Assembly (NCBI GenBank): GCA_964583095.1
Contig: CAZOVB010000072.1
Coordinates: forward strand, 1-21,566
Source: CAZOVB01 sp964583095
Lineage (GTDB): Bacteria > Planctomycetota > Phycisphaerae > SM23-33
Reading direction: 5' to 3'
DNA length: 21,566 nt
Numbering within the stretch: position 1 is the first letter of the stretch; each line of letters opens with the position of its first letter. The translations under genes were made by a program, and so were the position numbers. The notes under the pieces are model-generated. The model saw only the letters and a list, made by a program, of their open reading frames with translations, was not told the DNA's origin and ran no database searches. This document shows, one piece after another, positions 8,276-15,484 of this stretch.

Positions 8276-9196
8276 ATGGCCACCGATCGCAAACCAACCA
8301 GAACCCGCCGCAATCCGCAGGACGACGACAAGCGTCGTCTGGCCCTGCTTCAACGCAGCGGCCTGTTCAAGGACGAGACCAAGGGAGCCGAGATTCGCCG
8401 GGCCCTTTCGGTCGACGAACTGCTCGGAGCCTACCGGCTCGTTCACGACACGTTCGTCGAGCAGGGCTACATCCTTCCCCAGCCGGGCGGGGTTCGAATC
8501 CGCCCCTGGGAACTGGATCCCTCCACGGCGACCTTCCTGGCCCGCAAGGAGGGGCAGGTGGTGGGCGTTCAGACGCTGGCCTTTGACTCAGCCGGCCTGG
8601 GCCTGCCCTCGGACGGCGCGTTTCGAGAAGAAATAGACGCCCTGCGAGGCCCCGAAGAAATCGTCTGCGAGGCCACCAACGAAGCCATTGCCGAGGAATT
8701 CCGCCGCTCTTCCGTCCCGACCGAGTTGATGCGGGCCATTTTCAGCCATGCCCGCAACGCCGGCTGCACAAGACTGATTACCACGGTCAGCCCGTCCCAT
8801 ACCGGCTTCTACGAGTTCATCGGCTTCGAGAAGGTCAGCCAGGTCCGCAGCTACTCCGCCCAGATCGAGGACCCGGTCGTCGTGGTCTGCTGGACGCTCT
8901 CGACCTGCGACCAGCGCTGGGCGGATGTAGACCCGGCCGGGGATTCGATGGAATCCTTCTGGCGCAACTACTGCCAGGACAGCAACCCCTACAACAAGAG
9001 CGTCGAGGCCTGGGATGTTCTGGCACGCAAGACCTTTGCCGACCCGATCCAGGCGGCCCGGCTGCTCAGCGCCTGCTCGGACCTGGCCGCCACCTGGGAC
9101 GAACAGACCCTGGAGGTGGTAACCAACCTTCTTGGCCCCGAAACGATGCGCCTGGGGATGGGCTCTGTCCAATCGCCTGTGAAATCTCAGCCGTAG
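8276..9196 (+). CDS. FeeM-like N-acyl amino acid synthase (GNAT fold), copy 1
   Basis: The 306-aa protein resembles the FeeM catalytic core, a GNAT relative of acyl-homoserine-lactone synthases that moves a fatty acyl chain from acyl-ACP to an amino acid. Core features are the AYRLVHDTFV helix (52-61), a hydrophobic strand pair around VVGVQTLAF (95-103), the probable catalytic strand CEATNEAI (131-138, E132 and E136) and the GNAT-type FYEFIGFEKV (178-187). An N-terminal block (LLQRSGLFKDETKG, 24-37) and a helical C-terminal 100 residues lie outside the core. ATG 8276 follows GAGGGA at a normal distance. About two thirds of residues 131-206 match copy 3 (15485-16420) in a by-eye count. Substrates are unknown; a PEP-CTERM/exosortase-associated acyltransferase is a related alternative. 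Confidence 0.8.
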   Translation: MATDRKPTRTRRNPQDDDKRRLALLQRSGLFKDETKGAEIRRALSVDELLGAYRLVHDTFVEQGYILPQPGGVRIRPWELDPSTATFLARKEGQVVGVQTLAFDSAGLGLPSDGAFREEIDALRGPEEIVCEATNEAIAEEFRRSSVPTELMRAIFSHARNAGCTRLITTVSPSHTGFYEFIGFEKVSQVRSYSAQIEDPVVVVCWTLSTCDQRWADVDPAGDSMESFWRNYCQDSNPYNKSVEAWDVLARKTFADPIQAARLLSACSDLAATWDEQTLEVVTNLLGPETMRLGMGSVQSPVKSQP

Positions 9197-9204
9197 CGAC
9201 GGCT
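9189..9204. terminator. Hairpin spanning the stop codons of two convergent genes
   Basis: AGCCGT-AGCG-ACGGCT (9189-9204) covers the plus-strand stop at 9194-9196 and touches the minus-strand stop at 9204-9206. After one mismatch the stem gains two more pairs. There is no T-tract, so it is at best a weak bidirectional terminator. Confidence 0.4.
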
Positions 9205-10043
9205 CAGAATTCCGGTCGCGTGCCCAGAATTTGGGGCACACGGTGGGCGAAGGGGTCGTAGAGCTTGAATTTCGGCCCCAGGGCGGGTTCTCCCATGCCC
9301 AGGAGGATCTTGGACGTCTCGACGGCCATGAATACGGAGGTCATCCAGACCATCGGCCCGAAGGACGAGATATGTCCCTGGCGGATCTTCTCGACCGTCT
9401 CGGGGGAGTAATAGTCCTTGAGTCCTTCGATGTAGGCCAATTCCATCAGGGCTTCGAAGGTGAGGGTTTTGTACTCCTCGTCGCTGATCGCGTCGGGGTC
9501 CTTGCCCTCGGTGGGCAGATGGTAGGCGGATTCCAGACTCGGCGTCTGATCGGTAAAGACGCGGACGTTCCCATAAGGAAGGGCCCAGCCTTCGACAAGG
9601 GGGATTCCCTGCTCGCGGGCCCTTCGCGAGGCGATGAGCACGGGCTTGAGCTGATCGATGGCCATGACGGCTACGTCGGCTCCCTCGAGAATCTCGCCGA
9701 CATTGTCGGTCGTGACCGTCAGGTACTTGTCGATCTTCACCTCAGCGTCGATCTTCCTGGCGAACTGCTCAGCTACGTCGATCTTCCTCCGGCCGATCGT
9801 ATCCAGGAAGGCGAAGATCTGGCGATTGAGGTTCGAGGCGTCGAAGACGTCTTTGTCCACGATCGAGAAACTGCGGATACCGCTTCGCAGAAGGATCTCG
9901 AACGCAGCTCCGCCGATTCCTCCCAGGCCGAACATGGCCACGCGGGTGGAGCGTAGTTTCTCCTGTTGCTCCTGGCTGAGGAGCCCAAGGTTCCGGGAGA
10001 TGCGGTCGAGGTAGGCCTGGTCGTTTTGGGGTGTTTCAGGCAT
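9204..10043 (-). CDS. E1/ThiF/MoeB-like adenylyltransferase without any cysteine
   Basis: The 279-aa protein has the E1-like fold: the nucleotide loop GLGGIGG at about 39-45, the acidic end of beta-2 (SIVDKD) and SNLNRQ, which together bind ATP in ThiF, MoeB and MccB. These enzymes adenylate a C-terminal or free carboxylate. No cysteine occurs anywhere, so there is neither the CxxC zinc pair of MoeB/ThiF nor a thioester cysteine; adenylation alone or amide formation, as in MccB or TcdA relatives, is more likely. ATG 10043 has AAAGGAAA upstream and starts 8 bases inside the end of the PaaK-like gene, implying translational coupling; ATG 10061 lacks a ribosome site. It is the last gene of a four-gene minus operon and converges on FeeM-like copy 1. 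The substrate is unknown; no precursor peptide is evident. Confidence 0.88.
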   Translation of the reverse strand: MPETPQNDQAYLDRISRNLGLLSQEQQEKLRSTRVAMFGLGGIGGAAFEILLRSGIRSFSIVDKDVFDASNLNRQIFAFLDTIGRRKIDVAEQFARKIDAEVKIDKYLTVTTDNVGEILEGADVAVMAIDQLKPVLIASRRAREQGIPLVEGWALPYGNVRVFTDQTPSLESAYHLPTEGKDPDAISDEEYKTLTFEALMELAYIEGLKDYYSPETVEKIRQGHISSFGPMVWMTSVFMAVETSKILLGMGEPALGPKFKLYDPFAHRVPQILGTRPEF

Positions 10044-11478
10044 ATCGGAATTTCCTTTCATAGGAGAGTTCCATCGCCCAGGGGAAGTCCCGGTAGGCGA
10101 TGAAATCCAGAGCGATCGGGTCGCGGGTGTACTCCTGAAGACTGGCTGAGAGGACCTGTGGGGCGTCGGAGGGCAACCGGGCGTCTTGCTTGAGTTGGAG
10201 CTTCACGCTGGGCCAGGAGGAACCTTCGGGTCGTCCGATTCGGAAATTGGCGGTCAGGCACTCGGCGATGTCGCTGCGGGCATAGAGGATTTCCTTGACC
10301 ATCTCCGGTGCCAGTGACAGGCCGTTTGGAAGCTCGATGCGGCGGTCCGAGCCCCAGATGATCCCCACCGGCAACCTCCTGGTTGGGATCAGGTCTTCCA
10401 GCCCGGCCCGGGTGAGTCGCCGGACCAGTTCGGTGTAATCCAGCAGGTCCACTGCGTCACCGGTGTGGTAGCGGAGAAGGGGAATCGCCTGTCGCTTGTC
10501 CAGCAGGGAGACAACCAGTTCGCGGGAGCCTGCTTCATTTTCCACCGTCTCCAGGTAGGTTCGGGTGGGGTAGTAGTGGAGGATCTCGGGGCAGGGCCTG
10601 TCGTTTCGGCCAAACAGGGCTTCCTGGAGGTCCGGTTTGTCGTGGACGGCGCGTCGAATCCGGATCAGGTCCGCGTCGTCGCTGAAGATACTCAGCGACA
10701 GTTCGGAGAGTCCCATGTTCAGGACGACCTTTCGACCCGTGGGGTCGTCGGGCTCGATTCCCGTTGCCTGCATGATATAGCTTCGCCACGTCTCCGGGAC
10801 GAACTCGCCTCCGGTGATGAAGCTGACGCCGGCGGCTTTCCAATCCAGTCCCCCTCGGCAGCCCTGCTCGACGATTTCTTTGAGGAACGGATGCTCGCCG
10901 TTAATGAGGATCTGTTCGAAGCAGTCGGTCAGCTTGGCCGTGAGCTTGAGCACCGCGTCGCTGCGGAGGCCTGTGGTGGCCGTGCTGACTGTTCGGGTGG
11001 GAACCTGCACGCCCATGGCATTGCAGTTGATCAGCAAGGTCCTGTGATCCAGCACGCCGAAGACCTCGTGGAGCAGGAATTCCAGTCCCAGGGCTATCGA
11101 CTTCTGATCCCGGCTGCTGCCGGCGCCGAAGGAGAACGTGCCGGTGCGGCCCGAACTGGTCCAGAACTGGTCGATCCCCCGCAGGTCCCTCTCTGCAATC
11201 AGCTCACCCAGAGGCTGGGAGAAGACCTTCTCCTTGCTAAGCAGCGGGACCTTGTTCCGGAAGTCCTGGATCGTGCGGATCTGGGCGGGCTTGACGCCGG
11301 CCTCGGCCAGGAGGTCCCCGTAGCCCCGAGAGGAGGCTGCAGCGCGGTGGAAGGCTGCCAGAACCCGCTTGTGGGCCTGTGCTTCGAGCCTGGCCGGATC
11401 GAGCGTTCTCAAATACCTTGAGACCTTCCGGTACCCCCGGCGGATGATTCTGTCCTGGATGGCTTGGAGGGGTTTCAT
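10036..11478 (-). CDS. PaaK/phenylacetate-CoA ligase-like adenylate-forming enzyme
   Basis: The 480-aa product belongs to the ANL superfamily, which activates a carboxylate as acyl-AMP and passes it to CoA or another acceptor. Motifs in order: phosphate loop TSSGRTGTFSFG (107-118), ITGGEFV (221-227), NMGLSEL (254-260, the YGxTE equivalent), RYHTGD (336-341) and a WGSDRR hinge (375-380). The loop has R in place of the usual T of SSGTTG. The order and spacing fit the PaaK branch better than GH3 or LuxE, though both remain possible. No strong ribosome site precedes ATG 11478, 27 bases after the amidohydrolase stop, which suggests coupling in the operon. It may activate an acyl or aromatic acid for the cluster's product; the substrate cannot be read from sequence. 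Confidence 0.85.
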   Translation of the reverse strand: MKPLQAIQDRIIRRGYRKVSRYLRTLDPARLEAQAHKRVLAAFHRAAASSRGYGDLLAEAGVKPAQIRTIQDFRNKVPLLSKEKVFSQPLGELIAERDLRGIDQFWTSSGRTGTFSFGAGSSRDQKSIALGLEFLLHEVFGVLDHRTLLINCNAMGVQVPTRTVSTATTGLRSDAVLKLTAKLTDCFEQILINGEHPFLKEIVEQGCRGGLDWKAAGVSFITGGEFVPETWRSYIMQATGIEPDDPTGRKVVLNMGLSELSLSIFSDDADLIRIRRAVHDKPDLQEALFGRNDRPCPEILHYYPTRTYLETVENEAGSRELVVSLLDKRQAIPLLRYHTGDAVDLLDYTELVRRLTRAGLEDLIPTRRLPVGIIWGSDRRIELPNGLSLAPEMVKEILYARSDIAECLTANFRIGRPEGSSWPSVKLQLKQDARLPSDAPQVLSASLQEYTRDPIALDFIAYRDFPWAMELSYERKFRYA

Positions 11479-11505
11479 TGCGAGGGTCTGCGCCTGGGGC
11501 GCGTT

Positions 11506-12417
11506 TCAGAGATTGAACTTCTCGCGGGCAAGGTTGGCCATGTCTTCAACCGTTACCCTCTGGGCAGGCTGCTCGGGTCCCTTGAGCAGCTTCTGAATGT
11601 TCCCGGAGAAGATCGCTTCCTTCTGGCTCGGGTCCAGGTCGAGCGACTGGATGCACTGGACGTAATCTTTCATCTCGTGGAGCTTGGCCGAGAAGGGGGT
11701 TGGGTAATCCGTGCCGAAGATGACCTTGTCGGGCCCGAGACGGCTGAGGAGATTCCGGTCGAGGATCTGCGGGATTTCGTAGAGGTAGGCCGAGGTGTCG
11801 ATGAAGCAGTTGGGGTTCTTCTCGACGACCATGAAGGCCTCGTTGTGCCATAGGGTTCCCAGGTGGGTGAGCATGATGCGCAGGTCGGGGAATGTGCAGG
11901 CGACCTCATCCAGCAGCAGGGGGTTGGCGTGTGCGAGCCGGCAGGCCGGACCAAACGGGGTGGACCCGACGTGGAAGACCACGGGCAGGTTGAGCTGAAG
12001 GGCCTTTTCATACAGGCCGAAAACGCGCGGATCATCTGGAGAGAAGCTCTGAAGGGGAGGGTGGAGCTTGAGTCCCTTCATGTCATATTGCTCGACAGCC
12101 TGCTGGAACTGTTGAGGGGCATCGGGGGCAAGCGGGTCCACCGATGCGAAGCCGATGAGGCGATCCGGATGCATTTTGACGATGTTGCCGACGTACTCGT
12201 TGGAGGCGTAGACCAGCGGGGCATCGACGGCATAAAGGATGGAGGTCTCGATGCCGGCCTGGTCCATCTGGGCAAGGAGCGTCTTGTCCTCCAGCAGGGC
12301 CAGGGAGGGGGCCAGGTCTTCGTAAATGGAGATTCCCACCGGCAGGGACAGGTTGGGATACTTCCGGGCCATTCCGGCCAGGTCGATCATGTGAACGTGG
12401 GCGTTGATGATTCGCAT
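11506..12417 (-). CDS. Amidohydrolase family metal-dependent hydrolase (amidohydrolase_2, TIM barrel)
   Basis: The 303-aa protein starts with the strand-1 metal motif HVH (H7, H9). It continues with GLKLHP (K117, H119), FHVG (H149), LTHLG (H185) and FGTDYP (D237), the usual ligand order of the ACMSD/amidohydrolase_2 family. Members hydrolyse C-N bonds or decarboxylate aromatic acids, usually with one divalent metal. The length is normal and there is no signal peptide, so it should be cytosolic. The last 30 residues (LARE-type helix) extend past the barrel. It lies 48 bases after FeeM-like copy 2 and 27 before the PaaK-like gene, so it belongs to the same operon. With FeeM partners, an N-acyl amino acid amidase or a decarboxylase acting on the product is plausible but unproven. 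Confidence 0.87.
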   Translation of the reverse strand: MRIINAHVHMIDLAGMARKYPNLSLPVGISIYEDLAPSLALLEDKTLLAQMDQAGIETSILYAVDAPLVYASNEYVGNIVKMHPDRLIGFASVDPLAPDAPQQFQQAVEQYDMKGLKLHPPLQSFSPDDPRVFGLYEKALQLNLPVVFHVGSTPFGPACRLAHANPLLLDEVACTFPDLRIMLTHLGTLWHNEAFMVVEKNPNCFIDTSAYLYEIPQILDRNLLSRLGPDKVIFGTDYPTPFSAKLHEMKDYVQCIQSLDLDPSQKEAIFSGNIQKLLKGPEQPAQRVTVEDMANLAREKFNL

Positions 12418-12465
12418 GGAGGTTCCTATACCGCCGCTGTCGGCGTGGGTTCGTGAAAACCCATT

Positions 12466-13260
12466 CTAGCCTGCAGGAAAGGGGGGATCTTCATCAGGTG
12501 CTTCCTGGGTGCTCTGTCCGGTCTGTTTGCCGGCAGGGCGGGGGGCTGGGTACAGTTGCTCCAGGGGCATGGGCAGCTCCTGGAGGATTTCGGGCCTGGC
12601 CTGGAGGAAGTATTTGGCCCCGGGCAGATCCATGGCATAGCTGTCTGGGGCAGGTGTCTGATTCCGTGCTTTGCGGAAATGCTCGCCGAGTCTTTCGGGC
12701 AGGTCGTCGGGACGTACGCTGCGAAGGTCCAGTTGCAGCAGGTTGACCTCCAGTCCGTTGCCGTGGGGGTGTACGGTGGGGCCGGCCAATCTGGAAAAGC
12801 CGAAGCTGTTGCAGTAGACGCGGCTGTGGCGGGCGGAGACGGCCACCAGCAAGGCATCCAGGTCAAGATGCCGGCTGTGGACAAAGGCGGCCAGCATCAG
12901 ATCCAGCAGCACGGGCAGAGATCGTTTGATCTCGCTGCGCCGGTCTGCGAACATGCCGATCTCGGCCAGGCGCTTTCCGTTGATGCGCAGTCTGTCTGTT
13001 TCCTGTGCGAAGGCGCAGTCCAAGGGAAGCTTGCAGGGGCTGTCGGGAAAGAGCCCGAGGGTAGCGACGACCTCACCTTCCAAGGCAGCGACAAAGGTTC
13101 TGCTTTGTGGCAGGAGATGGTGGGGGCCGATGCGGATCCCCGAGGGGTGGGGCAGCATATGTCCCGCGCGGACGTAGACATCGTGGACCAGGTGCAATGC
13201 CTGCTCGAGCTGGTCTCGATTCTGTGCGGCGTGGATGACCGGGCGGGGCTTGGTGGGCAT
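12466..13260 (-). CDS. FeeM-like N-acyl amino acid synthase (GNAT fold), divergent copy 2
   Basis: The 264-aa product shares the core layout of copies 1 and 3: helix ALHLVHDVYV (21-30), the HPSGIRIGP segment (38-46), the strand pair EGEVVATLGLF, the putative catalytic strand AEIGMFAD (99-106, E100 in the place of the CEATNEA glutamate) and a GNAT-like YCNSFGFSRL (149-158). It lacks the LLxRxGLFxDxTKG N-terminal block and ends in a Pro-rich tail. ATG 13260 has AGGA 7 bases upstream; ATG 13320 would add 20 residues without a ribosome site. As first gene of the operon with amidohydrolase, ligase and E1-like enzyme, it probably supplies their acylated substrate. It is clearly more divergent than the other two, so a different amino acid or acyl chain is likely. 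Confidence 0.72.
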   Translation of the reverse strand: MPTKPRPVIHAAQNRDQLEQALHLVHDVYVRAGHMLPHPSGIRIGPHHLLPQSRTFVAALEGEVVATLGLFPDSPCKLPLDCAFAQETDRLRINGKRLAEIGMFADRRSEIKRSLPVLLDLMLAAFVHSRHLDLDALLVAVSARHSRVYCNSFGFSRLAGPTVHPHGNGLEVNLLQLDLRSVRPDDLPERLGEHFRKARNQTPAPDSYAMDLPGAKYFLQARPEILQELPMPLEQLYPAPRPAGKQTGQSTQEAPDEDPPFPAG

Positions 13261-13605
13261 GTGGGTATCCTGTCTTGGCCCTTTCGTTGCGGTATATTGC
13301 GCTGTTTTCTGCATTTCCATCGGAAGGAGTCTGCTGCGTATTCAGGTGGTAATTGATTGGCCTTGCGGACAGAAAGACCAAGTACTCCGATTCAAGCTTG
13401 AAAAGGACCGATAACTTTGCTAGATTTACTACATGAACGTTGCGGGTTGCACCGACAGTAAGGAGGACGCAGTCCGGGACGCAATTACAGAAATCGGAAG
13501 GCGAGGGACAGGTTCCCTCTGAGGATTTGCGCTGTGTGACTCAGAGGTTCGCAGCGCATTATCTACCAGATCAACCACTGAACCGTAGTATCAGGAGCTT
13601 CTTGC
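13261..13605. other. Divergent regulatory spacer between the minus operon and the sigma-54 activator
   Basis: No gene of normal size is present. It should hold the promoters of the minus operon and of the activator gene. A sigma-70-like pair faces the activator (13398-13426). A 29-codon open frame starts at 13433 (MNVAGCTDSKEDAV..., stop 13520-13522) without a ribosome site. I found no convincing promoter for the minus operon. Confidence 0.5.
13398..13426 (+). promoter_or_regulatory. Sigma-70-like promoter for the sigma-54 activator gene
   Basis: TTGAAA (13398-13403) and TAGATT (13421-13426) are separated by exactly 17 bases and match the consensus hexamers at 5/6 and 4/6. Transcription would begin near 13433, about 170 bases before the activator's ATG. 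Confidence 0.45.
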
Positions 13606-14583
13606 ATGGCTCGAGGCCCGTCTGTACACAACTCATCCGAGATTGTGGGGGTCTCCGATGCAATTGGCCACATCGTGGAACTTGTCGACCGCGTCGCGGC
13701 GAGTGATTGCCCGGTTCTGATCGAGGGCGAAAGCGGCACGGGCAAGGAATTGATCGCCCGCAGAGTGCACATGAGGAGCCCCAGGACGGACTGTAACTTC
13801 ATCCCCGTTAACTGTGCGGGAGTGGGCGAGGGGGTCTTTGAGAGCCAGTTCTTCGGCCATTTGAAGGGTTCCTTCACCGGAGCCGGCCAGAGCATGCTAG
13901 GCCTGGTGCGGGCGGCCGATGGGGGAACGCTCTTCCTGGATGAAGTGGGGGAGATCCCCGCTTCTCTTCAGCCCAAGCTTCTTCGGGTGCTCCAGGAAGG
14001 GGAGGTCATGCCGGTGGGTTCCAATCGCACCTTCCAGGTGGATACCCGCTTTGTCTGCGCGACCAACCGCAGCCTGTACGAGCAGGTCTCCGGGGGCAAC
14101 TTCCGCGAGGACCTGTACTACCGTCTAAACGTTGTTCGGATCTTCCTGCCGCCTCTTCGCCGGCGGGTCGAGGACATCCGGCCGCTGCTGGATCATTTCC
14201 TTTCCCGCTTCTCCATCAAGTACTCCAGGCCCCGGGTGCATGTGAGCGAATCGGTGGTGTGTCAGTTGGAGGAGTTTTCCTGGCCGGGCAATGTCCGTCA
14301 ACTCTCGACATGGGTAGAGCGGCTTTACGCGACGGGCCTGGAGGCCGAGGTGCTTCTGGGGGCCTTGCTGGGCGAGTTCCAGACCGATCCGCCCGGTTCG
14401 CGGATGGCCGATCAATCGCGGATTTTCACGTTGGAAGAGGCGGAGCGCAACGCGATACGAACCGCCCTGGAGCACACGCAGAACTGCATCAGCGAGGCAG
14501 CCAAGCTGCTGCGAATCCACCGCTCGACGCTCTATCGCAAGCTGGTCCAGCACCGGATTCATCTGGAAGATACCCGCGGATAG
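13606..14583 (+). CDS. Sigma-54-dependent transcriptional activator without N-terminal sensor domain
   Basis: This 325-aa bacterial enhancer-binding protein remodels sigma-54 RNA polymerase with ATP. Its AAA+ domain starts almost at the N-terminus (EIVGVSDAI, residue 12). It has Walker A GESGTGKE (41-48), the sigma-54 contact loop GSFTGA (88-93, a common variant of GAFTGA), Walker B LFLDEVGE (109-116), sensor I CATN (151-154) and sensor II WPGNVRQL (226-233). The Fis-type helix-turn-helix is at 293-313 (NCISEAAKLL...STLYRKL). No receiver, GAF or PAS domain precedes the AAA+ module, so control must act in trans (as for PspF) or through its expression. CAGGAGC supports ATG 13606. A near-perfect -24/-12 promoter with a palindromic upstream site lies directly downstream and is its likely target. 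Confidence 0.95.
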   Translation: MARGPSVHNSSEIVGVSDAIGHIVELVDRVAASDCPVLIEGESGTGKELIARRVHMRSPRTDCNFIPVNCAGVGEGVFESQFFGHLKGSFTGAGQSMLGLVRAADGGTLFLDEVGEIPASLQPKLLRVLQEGEVMPVGSNRTFQVDTRFVCATNRSLYEQVSGGNFREDLYYRLNVVRIFLPPLRRRVEDIRPLLDHFLSRFSIKYSRPRVHVSESVVCQLEEFSWPGNVRQLSTWVERLYATGLEAEVLLGALLGEFQTDPPGSRMADQSRIFTLEEAERNAIRTALEHTQNCISEAAKLLRIHRSTLYRKLVQHRIHLEDTRG

Positions 14584-14724
14584 AGTGGGATCCATCAAGG
14601 GGTTGGGTGCCCGGGCCTGTGCGGCTGGGTTGCTCTTCGTGCTCTTCGCAGCGCCCAATTGAGATGCACCGTCGAGGTCCTGCTGCGCCGGAAGAGGCCA
14701 AGAGAGCGACGCAAAATCCCATCT

Positions 14725-14755
14725 TGCGACATGTCGCATGTCGCAGGTTGCGACA
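14725..14755. promoter_or_regulatory. Palindromic enhancer (upstream activating site) for the sigma-54 activator
   Basis: Two adjoining dyads built from one heptamer: TGCGACATGTCGCA (14725-14738, perfect 14-base palindrome) and TGTCGCA-GGT-TGCGACA (14739-14755). The heptamer TGCGACA or its complement thus occurs four times in 31 bases. It lies about 85-115 bases upstream of the -24 element, the usual place for enhancer-binding proteins, and I did not see the heptamer at other intergenic sites here. Binding by the activator at 13606 is inferred from position. Confidence 0.7.
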
Positions 14756-14837
14756 ATTCCCCGTTCATCTGGATGCTTTTCCAGTGGAAGTATATCGGGT
14801 TGAAAGGACTTTCGCCGGAAAGAGAAAAATTTGCTGC

Positions 14838-14853
14838 TGGCACGGCCCTTGCA
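14838..14853 (+). promoter_or_regulatory. Sigma-54 (RpoN) -24/-12 promoter
   Basis: TGGCACGGCCCTTGCA matches the TGGCACG-N4-TTGCA consensus at every position, with GG (14839-14840) and GC (14851-14852) separated by the required 10 bases. It points at the receiver-like gene (ATG 14923), giving a leader of about 60 bases, and probably also transcribes FeeM-like copy 3. Confidence 0.9.
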
Positions 14854-14922
14854 TTTACTCATGGCGTATCGCCGGCCGCTGGTCGGCATTTCTGAGAGGC
14901 ACCTGAGAAGGAAGCAAAAAAG

Positions 14923-15330
14923 ATGGTTTTTTGGAATGAGGGTTTCAGGGACGTGCTGCTTTGCTCGGCCGGGGAGGAATTGCTTCTTCAGGTCGCCCAA
15001 TGGGCACGTAATCATCAGAGGGTTCCGATTCGTCTGATCTGTTCGGGGGATCCGGTAGATCTTGCACCTGCGGCGGCGAGGAGTTCCTTCGCCATCGTGG
15101 ATGCCGGCGAGAATCCGGAGGAGGCGCTGGAGATGCTGCCGGTCCTCCAGGAGCCTCTTGGCTCGGCCCGGATCATTGTCTACAGCCATCGAGCGAACCG
15201 GGACCTGGAGATGCAGGTACGCAGAGCGGGCTTCTTCTATGTCGTCGGGCCTCTGGACCTGGCGGACTGGGAAGAAATTCTGGCAGTTGTTTCCAAAGAC
15301 GTATGTGGCCCGGCCCGGATCGGGCATTGA
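14923..15330 (+). CDS. Small receiver-like (pseudo-receiver) protein under sigma-54 control
   Basis: The 135-aa product has the alternating strand/helix pattern of a response-regulator receiver: DVLLCSAG (10-17), PIRLICSG (35-42), SFAIVDAGE (55-63), ARIIVYSHR (82-90) and FFYVVGPLDLADWEEIL (104-120). An aspartate (D60) ends strand 3 where the phospho-acceptor sits. The acidic pair after strand 1 is absent and the conserved lysine is replaced in VVGPLD, so phosphorylation is doubtful. It resembles N-terminal domains fused to some sigma-54 activators, and the neighbouring activator lacks exactly such a domain. GAAGGAAG lies about 9 bases before ATG 14923. It probably forms an operon with FeeM-like copy 3 and may provide feedback on the activator. 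Confidence 0.7.
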   Translation: MVFWNEGFRDVLLCSAGEELLLQVAQWARNHQRVPIRLICSGDPVDLAPAAARSSFAIVDAGENPEEALEMLPVLQEPLGSARIIVYSHRANRDLEMQVRRAGFFYVVGPLDLADWEEILAVVSKDVCGPARIGH

Positions 15331-15484
15331 AGTTTTATCCTCAAGTCAGAGAAGTGGTCGTATGAAGAACGAGAGCATTCGGATTTACCCTGCGGGAATC
15401 GATGACGGGCGCTGGCGAGCCCTTTTTGGAATCGGAGGAACCCGCGGGTTCGTACCAGATCATTTACCATCAGGAGAGCGTGCA

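Larger units (their letters stand above)
14584..14922. other. Spacer with sigma-54 promoter and enhancer between activator and receiver-like gene
   Basis: No gene is supported. From about 14760 to 14840 the sequence is richer in A/T than its surroundings, which could favour bending between enhancer and promoter. The regulatory sites are listed separately. Confidence 0.6.

Noticed and set aside
14125..15327. 400-codon minus-strand open frame
   Set aside because: It is antisense to the activator's C-terminus, the sigma-54 promoter and the receiver-like gene, and shows no domain.
15062..15484. Upstream extension of FeeM-like copy 3 in the receiver-like gene
   Set aside because: It overlaps the receiver-like gene in another frame; AGGAGA and paralogue alignment support the start at 15485.
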